Assembly: GCF_002737765.1 (NCBI RefSeq)
Contig: NZ_PEGG01000075.1
Location: 1-5,623 of the forward strand
Length of the DNA stretch: 5,623 bases
Origin: Caulobacter sp. B11
GTDB lineage: Bacteria > Pseudomonadota > Alphaproteobacteria > Caulobacterales > Caulobacteraceae
Direction of reading: 5' to 3'
A program made the translations under genes and the position numbers. Of the stretch, positions 1-5,315 are shown in pieces (the stretch's first letter is position 1; each line of letters starts with the position of its first letter). The notes beneath the pieces are model-generated. The model was not told the DNA's origin. It saw nothing but the letters and a program-made list of their open reading frames with translations, and did not search any database.

Positions 1-267
1 GCCGCCCGCTGGCGGGGCGCGGCGACCAGCCTGATCCTACCCACCCTGTTTGGCCTGTGGACCCTGGCCCATGGCGCGGTCAGCGGCTGGTACCCCTATC
101 CCTTCCTCGACGTGGCCAAGCGCGGCCTGCCCTCGGTGATTGTCACCATGCTGGTGATGGCGGCGGGATTCTACGCCCTGGCCCTGGTCCTGACCGCCCT
201 GCAGCGGCGGCTGCACCGGCCGGGGCGCGGTCCTGAAGTCCTGGTCGAGTCGCCGGCCCGGCCATGA
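1..267 (+). CDS. Pr6Pr-like integral membrane protein, C-terminal part (5' end outside window)
   Basis: The frame is open from the first base and ends at TGA 265-267, giving the last 88 residues of a protein that starts upstream. It has two hydrophobic stretches, about residues 9-26 (SLILPTLFGLWTLAHGAV) and 46-67 (SVIVTMLVMAAGFYALALVL), joined by a short loop with the motif GWYPYPFLDVAK. It ends in a basic cytoplasmic-looking tail (LQRRLHRPGRG). The WYPYPFLD loop before a last transmembrane helix is what I associate with the Pr6Pr family of membrane proteins (FAR-17a/AIG1-like fold), whose biochemical role is not established. The stop overlaps the next gene's start as ATGA, so the two are probably one transcript with coupled translation. 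The coding call is firm; the family name is recalled from motif memory and is less certain. Confidence 0.68.
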   Translation, partial: AARWRGAATSLILPTLFGLWTLAHGAVSGWYPYPFLDVAKRGLPSVIVTMLVMAAGFYALALVLTALQRRLHRPGRGPEVLVESPARP

Positions 268-614
268 AGGTCCCCGCCACCAGCGTCGACGATTACCTTT
301 CGCGGGTTCCGCCCGAGCAGCGCGCCGCCCTCGCGACCCTGCGTCGGCAGATCCAGGCGGCCGCGCCCGGGGCCGAGGAGACCATCAGCTATGGTCTGCC
401 GACCTTCAGGCTGAACGGATCGCTGGTCCATTTCGGGGCCGCCAAGAGCCATTGCGCCTTCTACCCGCACGGCGTGATCGAGCCGTTCGCCGATCGGCTC
501 ACCGGGTTCGACACCAGCAAGGGCACGATCCGCTTCCAGCCCGAGGCGCCCTTGCCCGAGGACCTGGTGCACGAGATCGTCCAGTATCGCGTGGCGCAAA
601 ACGCCCGGCGCTGA
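264..614 (+). CDS. DUF1801 domain protein (YdhG/Fra-like fold)
   Basis: A 116-residue protein consisting almost entirely of one DUF1801 domain. Visible family features are the N-terminal helix with DDYLSRVPPEQRAALATLR (9-27), the block EETISYGLPTFRLNG (38-52), a central hydrophobic strand around HFGAAKSHCAFYPHG (56-70), and the C-terminal block SKGTIRFQPEAPLPEDLV (85-102) followed by a final helix. The family includes Bacillus subtilis YdhG/Fra, described as a frataxin-like iron chaperone, but most members are uncharacterised, so no iron role should be assumed here. The ATG overlaps the upstream TGA as ATGA and has no clear Shine-Dalgarno sequence (the preceding bases are GC-rich), which suggests reinitiation by ribosomes finishing the upstream membrane protein. 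Length is normal for the family and nothing looks truncated. It is predicted soluble and cytoplasmic. Confidence 0.88.
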   Translation: MKVPATSVDDYLSRVPPEQRAALATLRRQIQAAAPGAEETISYGLPTFRLNGSLVHFGAAKSHCAFYPHGVIEPFADRLTGFDTSKGTIRFQPEAPLPEDLVHEIVQYRVAQNARR

Positions 615-615
615 A

Positions 616-625
616 CCGCTAGCGG
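616..625. other. Perfect 10-bp palindrome at the convergent DUF1801/ppk2 junction
   Basis: CCGCTAGCGG reads the same on both strands and contains the ppk2 stop codon (619-621 on the minus strand). It begins 2 bp after the DUF1801 stop. There is no loop and no T-tract, so it is a poor intrinsic terminator. Only 4 bp separate the two convergent stops, so any terminator for either gene must lie inside the other's coding region. Confidence 0.3.
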
Positions 626-1380
626 ACCAGTCGCCCGTCCTCGATCGCCGCGCGCTCGAACGGAAAGATCACCGCCTCGTCGGGCTTTTCGACGCCCTTG
701 GCCAGTTTCTTGTCGCCGGCGGCGTGCAGGAGCCAGCGCAGGATGTTGAGGCGGGCGGCCTTCTTGTGATCGGCCCGGACGCAGACCCAAGGCGAGGCCG
801 CGGTGTGGGTGCGGGTCAGCATCGTGTCGCGGGCGGCAGTATAGTCATCCCACTTCTCCTGGGCCACGGCGTCCAGGGGACTGATCTTGAAGGCCCTGAG
901 CGGATCGGCCCGGCGGGCGTCCAGGCGCTTGGCCTGCACCTCCTGGCTGATGTCGAGCCAGAACTTGGTCATCCGCATGCCGCTGTCGATCAGCATCTCC
1001 TCGAAGGCCGGGGCGTCGCGCAGGAAGCGCTCGTGCTGGACGGGCGTGCAGAAGCCCATCACCGGCTCGACCCCGCCGCGATTGTACCAGGAGCGGTTGA
1101 ACACCACGGTCTCGCCGGCGCCGGGCAGGTGGTGCACATAGCGCTGGAAGTACCAGTCACCCTTTTCACGGTCGGTGGGCTTGGACAGGGCGATAATGCG
1201 GGTCTCGCGGCGCGAGGCGTGCTCGGTCAGGCGGGCGATCGCGCCGTCCTTGCCGGCGGCGTCGCGGCCCTCGAACAGGATCAGGGACCGCCAGCCTTCG
1301 GCGATCGCTTTTTTCTGCTGGGCGATCAGGGCCAGCTGCAGGTCGGCCAGTTCATCGTCATAGTCGCGTGAATGGGTCAT
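619..1380 (-). CDS. ppk2: Polyphosphate kinase 2 (PPK2), class I-like
   Basis: A 253-residue cytosolic P-loop kinase that transfers phosphate between inorganic polyphosphate and nucleotides (typically polyP plus ADP or GDP to ATP or GTP, reversibly). In order: an N-terminal helix; strand and Walker A loop SLILFEGRDAAGKDGAI (32-48, GRDAAGK with Lys44); substrate region ALSKPTDREKGDWYFQRYVHHLP (64-86); Walker B block VVFNRSWYNRGGVEPVMGFC (92-111); and the lid module with RLDARRADPLRAFKISPLD (152-170), then WDDYTAARDTML (177-188) and RADHKKAARLN (202-212). These match the single-domain PPK2 family, and the Asn in SWYNR fits class I rather than class III enzymes. Length is typical. The ATG at 1378-1380 is preceded by a weak GGTAGG about 7 bases upstream. 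The gene is monocistronic: it converges on DUF1801 and diverges from rsmE over 45 bp. The preferred direction and nucleotide cannot be read from sequence alone. Confidence 0.95.
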   Translation of the reverse strand: MTHSRDYDDELADLQLALIAQQKKAIAEGWRSLILFEGRDAAGKDGAIARLTEHASRRETRIIALSKPTDREKGDWYFQRYVHHLPGAGETVVFNRSWYNRGGVEPVMGFCTPVQHERFLRDAPAFEEMLIDSGMRMTKFWLDISQEVQAKRLDARRADPLRAFKISPLDAVAQEKWDDYTAARDTMLTRTHTAASPWVCVRADHKKAARLNILRWLLHAAGDKKLAKGVEKPDEAVIFPFERAAIEDGRLVR

Positions 1381-1416
1381 GGGTCAGCCTACCGCCGGAA
1401 CAGGGAGTTACGCTAG

Positions 1417-1423
1417 AAGGAGG
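1417..1423 (+). promoter_or_regulatory. Shine-Dalgarno sequence of rsmE, unusually close to the start
   Basis: AAGGAGG is a full-strength ribosome-binding match, but only 2 bases (GC) separate it from the ATG at 1426; 5-8 is usual. The overlapping string GCTAGAAG (1412-1419) matches 7 of 8 positions of the Caulobacter housekeeping -10 consensus GCTANAWC as I recall it. No matching TTGAC-type -35 is visible at the expected distance. Confidence 0.45.
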
Positions 1424-1425
1424 GC

Positions 1426-2148
1426 ATGATCCGTCTTTTCGTTCCCCATCCCCTGAGCGCCGGCGCCGGCGTCGCGCCCAGTCTCGACCAGTCCCGCTAC
1501 CTGATCGCCGTGATGCGGCTGTCGGTCGGCGACGAGATCCTGGTGTTCAACGGCCAGCACGGCGAGTGGCGCTGCACCCTGAGCGAGGCCGGCAAGCGCG
1601 GCTGCCTGCTGCGCGCCGAGGAACAGACCCGCGAGCAGGACCACGCCCCTGACCTCGACCTGGTGGTGGCCATGGTCAAGCGCGGTCGGGTCGAGACCAT
1701 CGTCGAGAAGGCCGCCGAACTGGGCGCGCGCCGCGTGCGCCTGACCCAGACCCGGCGGACCAATGTCGACTTCCTCAAACTAGGTCGGCTGGACGCCATC
1801 GCCATCGAGGCCGCCGAGCAGACGGGCCGCCTGGACGTGCCGGTGATCGACGATCCGATGAAGCTGGACAAGATTCTCGACACTTGGGATTCGGCCCGCC
1901 GCCTGGTCTTCTGCGACGAGGGCGGCGACGCGCGGCCGATGATCGAGGCCCTGGCCGGGACGGGGGCGCCCGCCGCCATCCTGATCGGTCCCGAGGGCGG
2001 TTTCGCGCCCGAGGAACGCGAGCGGCTGCGGTCTCTGCCCTTTGTCATTCCCGTGTCGCTGGGCCCGCGCATCCTGCGCGCCGACACCGCCGCGATCAGC
2101 GCCATGACCCTGTGGCAGGCGGCGGCGGGGGATTGGCGAGGACGCTAA
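1426..2148 (+). CDS. rsmE: 16S rRNA (uracil(1498)-N(3))-methyltransferase RsmE
   Basis: A 240-residue SPOUT-class methyltransferase that uses S-adenosylmethionine to methylate N3 of U1498 in 16S rRNA of the small subunit. Residues 1-70 form the N-terminal PUA-like RNA-binding domain, starting with the typical MIRLFV and continuing through RYLIAVMRLSVGDEILVFNG (24-43). The catalytic domain begins near residue 76 with LDLVVAMVKRGRVETIVEKA (77-96, where the family has K..R.E.I..KA.ELG), then EAAEQTGR (128-135, the family's E..EQ.GR motif). The SAM-binding trefoil knot follows: ILIGPEGGFAPEE (185-197) and SLGPRILRADTAAISAM (211-227), both near-diagnostic. Length is normal and nothing appears missing. 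The start is fixed by the conserved N-terminus despite the close Shine-Dalgarno. It lies 119 bp upstream of gshA on the same strand; I recall rsmE beside gshA in other alphaproteobacteria, but could not check this. Confidence 0.97.
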   Translation: MIRLFVPHPLSAGAGVAPSLDQSRYLIAVMRLSVGDEILVFNGQHGEWRCTLSEAGKRGCLLRAEEQTREQDHAPDLDLVVAMVKRGRVETIVEKAAELGARRVRLTQTRRTNVDFLKLGRLDAIAIEAAEQTGRLDVPVIDDPMKLDKILDTWDSARRLVFCDEGGDARPMIEALAGTGAPAAILIGPEGGFAPEERERLRSLPFVIPVSLGPRILRADTAAISAMTLWQAAAGDWRGR

Positions 2149-2267
2149 AGCAAACCTTCCTCTTGAGGTTCGCAAAGAAAACGCCCAATTGCGCTCAACG
2201 ACAGTTCGCGGTCGGGGGAAGGGCCACCCCAGCCGAACCGAGATTTGACCCCGGGGAGGGACGGCTC
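2149..2267 (+). promoter_or_regulatory. rsmE-gshA intergenic leader with gshA ribosome-binding site
   Basis: This 119-bp spacer has no gene. It is locally less GC-rich near its left end (AAAGAAAA around 2174-2180) than the coding sequence around it, which is compatible with a promoter, but I see no clear -35/-10 pair. TTGAGG (2163-2168) is the best -35-like string and lacks a convincing partner. A small inverted repeat, AACCT (2153-2157) with AGGTT (2166-2170), lies just after the rsmE stop; it has no T-run, so it is at best a weak terminator. GGAGG at 2255-2259 is a good Shine-Dalgarno 8 bases from the gshA ATG, and it partly overlaps the palindrome CCCCGGGG (2249-2256). Confidence 0.4.
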
Positions 2268-3629
2268 ATGGCCGACACCGCTAGCCTGCAGGAGCGTCCG
2301 CTGACGCTGGACGACCTGACCGCCTATTTCGCCTCGGGCTCCAAGCCCAAGGAACAGTTCCGGGTCGGGGCCGAGCACGAGAAGTTCGGCTTCTATCTCG
2401 GCAGCCATGAGCCCGTGCCCTATGAGGGCGACAAGGGCGTCCACGCCCTGTTGACCGGCCTGCAGCGTTTCGGCTGGAAGCCGGTGATGGAAGGCGAAGT
2501 CATCATCGGGCTGGAGCGCAACGGCGCCAATGTCAGCCTGGAGCCGGGCGGCCAGTTCGAACTGAGCGGCGCGCCGCTGCTGACCATGCACGACATCTGC
2601 CAGGAGACCGGCCAGCACCTGGACGAGGTCAAGACCGTGGCCGACGAGCTGGGCCTGGGCTTCCTGGGCCTGGGCTTCTCGCCGGTCTGGACGCGCGAGC
2701 AGGTGCCGATCATGCCCAAGGGGCGCTACGTGATCATGCGCAACTACATGCCCAAGGTCGGCGGCCTTGGCCTGGACATGATGCTGCGCACCTGCACCGT
2801 GCAGGCCAATCTCGACTTCTCGTCCGAAGCCGACATGGTCGCCAAGTTCCGCATGAGCCTGGCCCTGCAGCCGATCGTCACGGCCCTGTTCGCCAATTCG
2901 CCGTTCACCGAGGGCAAGCCCAACGGCTTCCTGTCGAGCCGGGCCAATGTCTGGACCGACACCGACGCCGACCGCACCGGCCTGCTGGACTTCGTGTTCG
3001 AGGACGGCTTCGACTTCGAGCGCTATGCCCGCTACGCCCTGGACGTGCCGATGTATTTCGCCAAGCGCGGCGATACCTATATCGACCTGGCCGGCCGCAG
3101 CTTCCGCGACTTCATCGACGGCAGGATCCCCGAACTGCCGGGCGAGCGGGCCTCGATCAAGGACTGGGCCGACCACACCACCACCCTGTTCCCGGAGGTG
3201 CGGCTGAAGACCTATCTGGAGATGCGCGGCGCCGACGCCGGGCCGTGGAGCCGCCTGTGCGCCCTGCCGGCCCTGTGGACCGGGGTGTTCTATGACGACG
3301 CCGCCCTGGCCGCGGCCTGGGACCTCTGCAAGGACTGGACGGCCGAAGACCGCGCCGGCTTGCGCCGCGACGTGCCGACCCTGGGCCTCAAGGCCCGGGT
3401 CGCCGGCCGCAGCGCCCAGGATGTCGCCAAGGACTTCGTCGCCATCGCCCGGTCGGGCCTGAAGGGCCGCGCCATGCTGAACGGCGGCTTCCTCGACGAG
3501 ACCATCTATATGGGCGAGCTGGAAGAGATCGCCGAGAGCGGCGTCACCCCGGCCGAGCGCCTGCTCGACCTCTATCACGGCGCCTGGAAGGGCGACATCA
3601 ACCGGGTGTTCAAGGACTGCGCCTACTAG
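2268..3629 (+). CDS. gshA: Glutamate-cysteine ligase (gamma-glutamylcysteine synthetase), plant/alphaproteobacterial type
   Basis: A 453-residue cytosolic enzyme that joins L-glutamate and L-cysteine with ATP to form gamma-glutamylcysteine, the first and usually rate-limiting step of glutathione synthesis (EC 6.3.2.2). Family blocks in order: FRVGAEHEKFGF (31-42), carrying the Glu-rich metal/ATP-binding strand; LERNGANVSLEPGGQFELSG (82-101); GLGFSPVW (134-141); RNYMPKVGGLGLDMMLRTC (158-176); FANSPFTEGKPNGFLSSR (208-225); RGDTYIDLAGRSFRDF (267-282); FPEVRLKTYLEMRGAD (308-323); and the C-terminal end near VFKDCAY. These identify the plant-like class found in alphaproteobacteria rather than the E. 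coli GshA class. About 450-460 residues is usual. The ATG with GGAGG 8 bases upstream is the natural start, although the frame stays open upstream into rsmE. It may be co-transcribed with rsmE. I see no gshB in the window. No inactivating change is visible. Confidence 0.96.
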   Translation: MADTASLQERPLTLDDLTAYFASGSKPKEQFRVGAEHEKFGFYLGSHEPVPYEGDKGVHALLTGLQRFGWKPVMEGEVIIGLERNGANVSLEPGGQFELSGAPLLTMHDICQETGQHLDEVKTVADELGLGFLGLGFSPVWTREQVPIMPKGRYVIMRNYMPKVGGLGLDMMLRTCTVQANLDFSSEADMVAKFRMSLALQPIVTALFANSPFTEGKPNGFLSSRANVWTDTDADRTGLLDFVFEDGFDFERYARYALDVPMYFAKRGDTYIDLAGRSFRDFIDGRIPELPGERASIKDWADHTTTLFPEVRLKTYLEMRGADAGPWSRLCALPALWTGVFYDDAALAAAWDLCKDWTAEDRAGLRRDVPTLGLKARVAGRSAQDVAKDFVAIARSGLKGRAMLNGGFLDETIYMGELEEIAESGVTPAERLLDLYHGAWKGDINRVFKDCAY

Positions 3630-3645
3630 CCAGGTATTGGGCTAG
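3626..3645. other. Inverted repeat holding both convergent stop codons (possible weak bidirectional terminator)
   Basis: CTAGCC (3626-3631) and GGCTAG (3640-3645) form a 6-bp stem with an 8-base loop. The gshA TAG (3627-3629) lies in the left arm and the TAG of the minus-strand DUF427 gene (3642-3644) in the right arm. The structure is symmetric and could fold in transcripts of either gene. It is short and has no T-tract on either side, so a terminator role is only a possibility. Confidence 0.35.
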
Positions 3646-4190
3646 ATCGACCCCGTGCCCTGGTAGGGCCGACCCACGACGCCGCCGTCCTTGAAGTTGT
3701 CGCCTGGCTGGGCCGCGTCGTCGGGCATTGAGACGTTGGGCGGCCAGTGCTCGGCCTGGCTGGCGCCGGACCCGCTGTCGGTGTGACGCACGATGTCGGC
3801 GATGTCAGGCGCCTCGGTGTCGGCCGGGGCTTGGCCGTCGACCTGGAAATCGACATGCTGCGGATAGAAGGCCAAGCGGCCGGCGATCTGGATCACGGCG
3901 GGGTTGGGGGTCTCGTAGGACCACACCGCGTTCACGATCAGCTTGCCGTCGCGCTGGATCGTGAAATAGCTCGCCTCGCCCTTGTAGGGGCAGTGGCTGG
4001 TCTTGTCGGTCTTGCGTAGGAAGGCCATGGCCACGTCGTCGCGCGGGAAATACCGCACCAGCGGATAGTCGGCCTCGGCCAGCAGCAGAACGTCGCCGCT
4101 GTCGGCGATCTCGTGGCCCTCGAACAGAACCCTGACCCGGGCCGCTTCGCTGGAGAGGGTGATCGGATGGCTCGCATCGGAAATCGTCAT
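3642..4190 (-). CDS. DUF427 domain protein with extended polar C-terminal tail
   Basis: A 182-residue protein. Residues about 18-118 are a clear DUF427 domain: RVRVLFEGHEIADSGDVLLL (18-37), YPLVRYFPRDDVAMAFL (42-58), the signature TSHCPYKGEASYF (64-76), VNAVWSYETPNPAVIQIAG (86-104) and LAFYPQHVDF (106-115). The family is a small beta-rich fold of unknown function, and I do not assign one. Residues about 119-182 are rich in Asp, Gly, Pro, Ser and Gln (for example HTDSGSGASQAEHWPP and the terminal GRPYQGTGSI) and look disordered. No signal peptide is visible. The ATG at 4188-4190 has AAGGA 8 bases upstream. The frame continues open far upstream to about 5057, but that part is antisense to the peptide transporter and crosses the intergenic repeats, so it is not coding. 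The gene converges on gshA with 12 bp between stops and is divergent from the transporter. Confidence 0.88.
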   Translation of the reverse strand: MTISDASHPITLSSEAARVRVLFEGHEIADSGDVLLLAEADYPLVRYFPRDDVAMAFLRKTDKTSHCPYKGEASYFTIQRDGKLIVNAVWSYETPNPAVIQIAGRLAFYPQHVDFQVDGQAPADTEAPDIADIVRHTDSGSGASQAEHWPPNVSMPDDAAQPGDNFKDGGVVGRPYQGTGSI

Positions 4191-4260
4191 CGGAAGCTTC
4201 CTTGTAGGGGGGCGTCGCTGACTCGATAACGCGCACCAAGGACGTAGGGCTCCATGGCGG

Positions 4261-4274
4261 CAAGCCTTTGCTTG
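4261..4274. repeat. Short inverted repeat CAAGC-CTTT-GCTTG
   Basis: A perfect 5-bp inverted repeat with a 4-base spacer, midway between the two divergent genes. It could be an operator half-site pair for a dimeric regulator or a small hairpin in either transcript. A match this short can arise by chance, so it is listed only as a visible site. Confidence 0.3.
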
Positions 4275-4295
4275 TGAAACACAGGGCTGCGTGAT

Positions 4296-4353
4296 CTTCT
4301 CCCCCCCAAATGGGGAAGGCGAGGGCGAAACGACCGGGGTCGTTGGCGCTCGC
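4296..4353. repeat. REP-like double-hairpin intergenic element
   Basis: Two adjacent inverted repeats. The first is CTTCT followed by seven C (4296-4307), then AAAT, then GGGGAAG (4312-4318), with a CCCC/GGGG core stem. The second has a perfect 7-bp stem AACGACC-GG-GGTCGTT (4329-4344), and outside it GCGAG (4319-4323) faces CTCGC (4349-4353) as an imperfect extension. The C-run/G-run hairpin followed by a second GC-rich hairpin resembles dispersed palindromic elements between genes in Caulobacterales-type genomes. That likeness is from memory, and repetition within this genome cannot be shown from one copy. There is no T-tract, so an intrinsic terminator is unlikely. Confidence 0.45.
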
Positions 4354-4379
4354 AAATTTGGAATCACAAGGCTTTCAGT

Positions 4380-5315
4380 ATGAACATCGTTATCGCCCTC
4401 GGGATCCTGGTCACGCTGGTGACCGGAATTCCCGTGCTTATCCAACTGCTGCGCGATCACCCGCGCGGCCTGATCATCCTGTTCTTCGCCGAGATGTGGG
4501 AGCGCTTCTCCTACTATGGCATGAGGGCGATCCTGATCTTCTATCTGACGCAGCACTTCCTCTTCGACCCGAAGACCGCCTCGTCGCACTACGGCTCCTA
4601 TACTTCGCTGGTCTATCTGCTGCCGCTGATCGGCGGCTTCCTCGCCGACAAGTATCTGGGCACCCGCAAGGCCGTGGCCTTTGGCGCCATCCTGCTGGTC
4701 GCCGGTCACCTGACCATGGCGGTCGAGGGCAAGCCGGCCGTCCAGACCCTGACCTATTCGGGCCAGACCTACGAGTTCGTCTCGGAAGGCCGCGGCCAGG
4801 ACCTGGTCGCCAGGCTGGTGGTCGACGGCAAGCCCTATGAGGTCGCCGCGACCAAGACCGGCGACTTCGAGGTCAAGGGTCTGCCGCAGGACGCCCCCCT
4901 GCCCGCCGTGCTGGCCAAGAACGCCTACACGCTGGACGTCAAGGATCGCGATCCACTGTACCTGAACATCTTCTGGCTGGCCCTGTCGCTGATCATCGTC
5001 GGCGTCGGCTTCCTCAAGCCCAACATCTCGACCATCGTCGGCCAACTGTATCCGCAAGGCGACCCGCGCCGCGATCCTGGCTTCACCCTCTACTATTACG
5101 GCATCAACCTCGGCTCGTTCTGGGCCTCGATCCTGTGCGGTCTGCTGGGCGTCACCGTCGGCTGGTGGGCGGGCTTCGGCCTGGCCGGGATCGGCATGCT
5201 GTCCGGCTTCATCGTCTTCGTGCTGGGCAAGCCTCTTCTTCAGGGCAAGGGCGAACCGCCCGAGCCCAAGGCGCTGAAGGCCAGGTCGTCGGACCGATCA
5301 ATCTCGAGATCCTGA
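4380..5315 (+). CDS. POT/PTR-family proton-coupled peptide transporter, N-terminal part ending at a frame break
   Basis: An inner-membrane importer of di- and tripeptides driven by protons (MFS, POT family). This frame gives 311 residues, of which about 301 are family-like. Visible: an extra N-terminal hydrophobic helix (2-24); TM1 with the proton-coupling motif EMWERFSYYG (38-47, E..ERF.YY); GGFLADKYLG (85-94), the PTR2 loop signature; a soluble insert of about 80 residues (116-194) between TM3 and TM4, predicted periplasmic; TM4 with GFLKPNISTIVGQLYP (210-225); TM5 signature FTLYYYGINLGSF (235-247); and TM6 (about 260-284). After Ala301 the frame changes to RSSDRSISRS and stops at TGA 5313-5315, whereas POT transporters run to about 450-600 residues. 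The missing part follows in another reading frame (see the entry at 5285). The ATG at 4380 has AAGG 8 bases upstream and a typical N-terminus. The family call is firm; whether this gene makes a working protein is not. Confidence 0.9.
   Translation: MNIVIALGILVTLVTGIPVLIQLLRDHPRGLIILFFAEMWERFSYYGMRAILIFYLTQHFLFDPKTASSHYGSYTSLVYLLPLIGGFLADKYLGTRKAVAFGAILLVAGHLTMAVEGKPAVQTLTYSGQTYEFVSEGRGQDLVARLVVDGKPYEVAATKTGDFEVKGLPQDAPLPAVLAKNAYTLDVKDRDPLYLNIFWLALSLIIVGVGFLKPNISTIVGQLYPQGDPRRDPGFTLYYYGINLGSFWASILCGLLGVTVGWWAGFGLAGIGMLSGFIVFVLGKPLLQGKGEPPEPKALKARSSDRSISRS

Larger units (their letters stand above)
4191..4379. promoter_or_regulatory. Divergent intergenic region between DUF427 and the peptide transporter
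   Basis: This 189-bp stretch has no supportable gene and should contain promoters for both flanking genes. I cannot place -35/-10 boxes with confidence on either strand. It holds a perfect palindrome GGAAGCTTCC (4192-4201) between the DUF427 Shine-Dalgarno and its start, a CAAGC/GCTTG inverted repeat (4261-4274) and a double-hairpin REP-like block (4296-4353). AAGG at 4368-4371, 8 bases before the transporter ATG, is the likely ribosome-binding site for that gene. Confidence 0.5.

Noticed and set aside
724..1371. 215-codon plus-strand open frame opposite ppk2
   Set aside because: Its translation is low-complexity Gly/Ala/Val/Leu-rich with no motif, while the opposite strand encodes a full PPK2 with all catalytic blocks.
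1884..2267. N-terminal extension of GshA upstream into rsmE
   Set aside because: The frame is open, but the upstream translation is Arg/Gly-rich and overlaps rsmE. The ATG at 2268 has a good Shine-Dalgarno and gives the usual family length.
2145..3578. Open frame of 477 codons on the minus strand, antisense to gshA
   Set aside because: It lies entirely opposite a well-supported gshA, its translation is Gly/Ala/Gln/His-rich with no recognisable domain, and long antisense frames are expected opposite high-GC codon usage.
3980..4210. Direct repeat CCTTGTAGGGG at 3980-3990 and 4200-4210
   Set aside because: The first copy is explained by the conserved CPYKG coding motif of DUF427 and the second by the ribosome-binding region of the same gene. 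An 11-bp match in this setting is likely coincidence.
4191..5057. Upstream extension of the DUF427 reading frame, which would make a 471-residue protein
   Set aside because: The extension is antisense to the transporter and passes through the intergenic palindromes. The DUF427 domain starts just after the ATG at 4188-4190, which has its own AAGGA ribosome-binding site.
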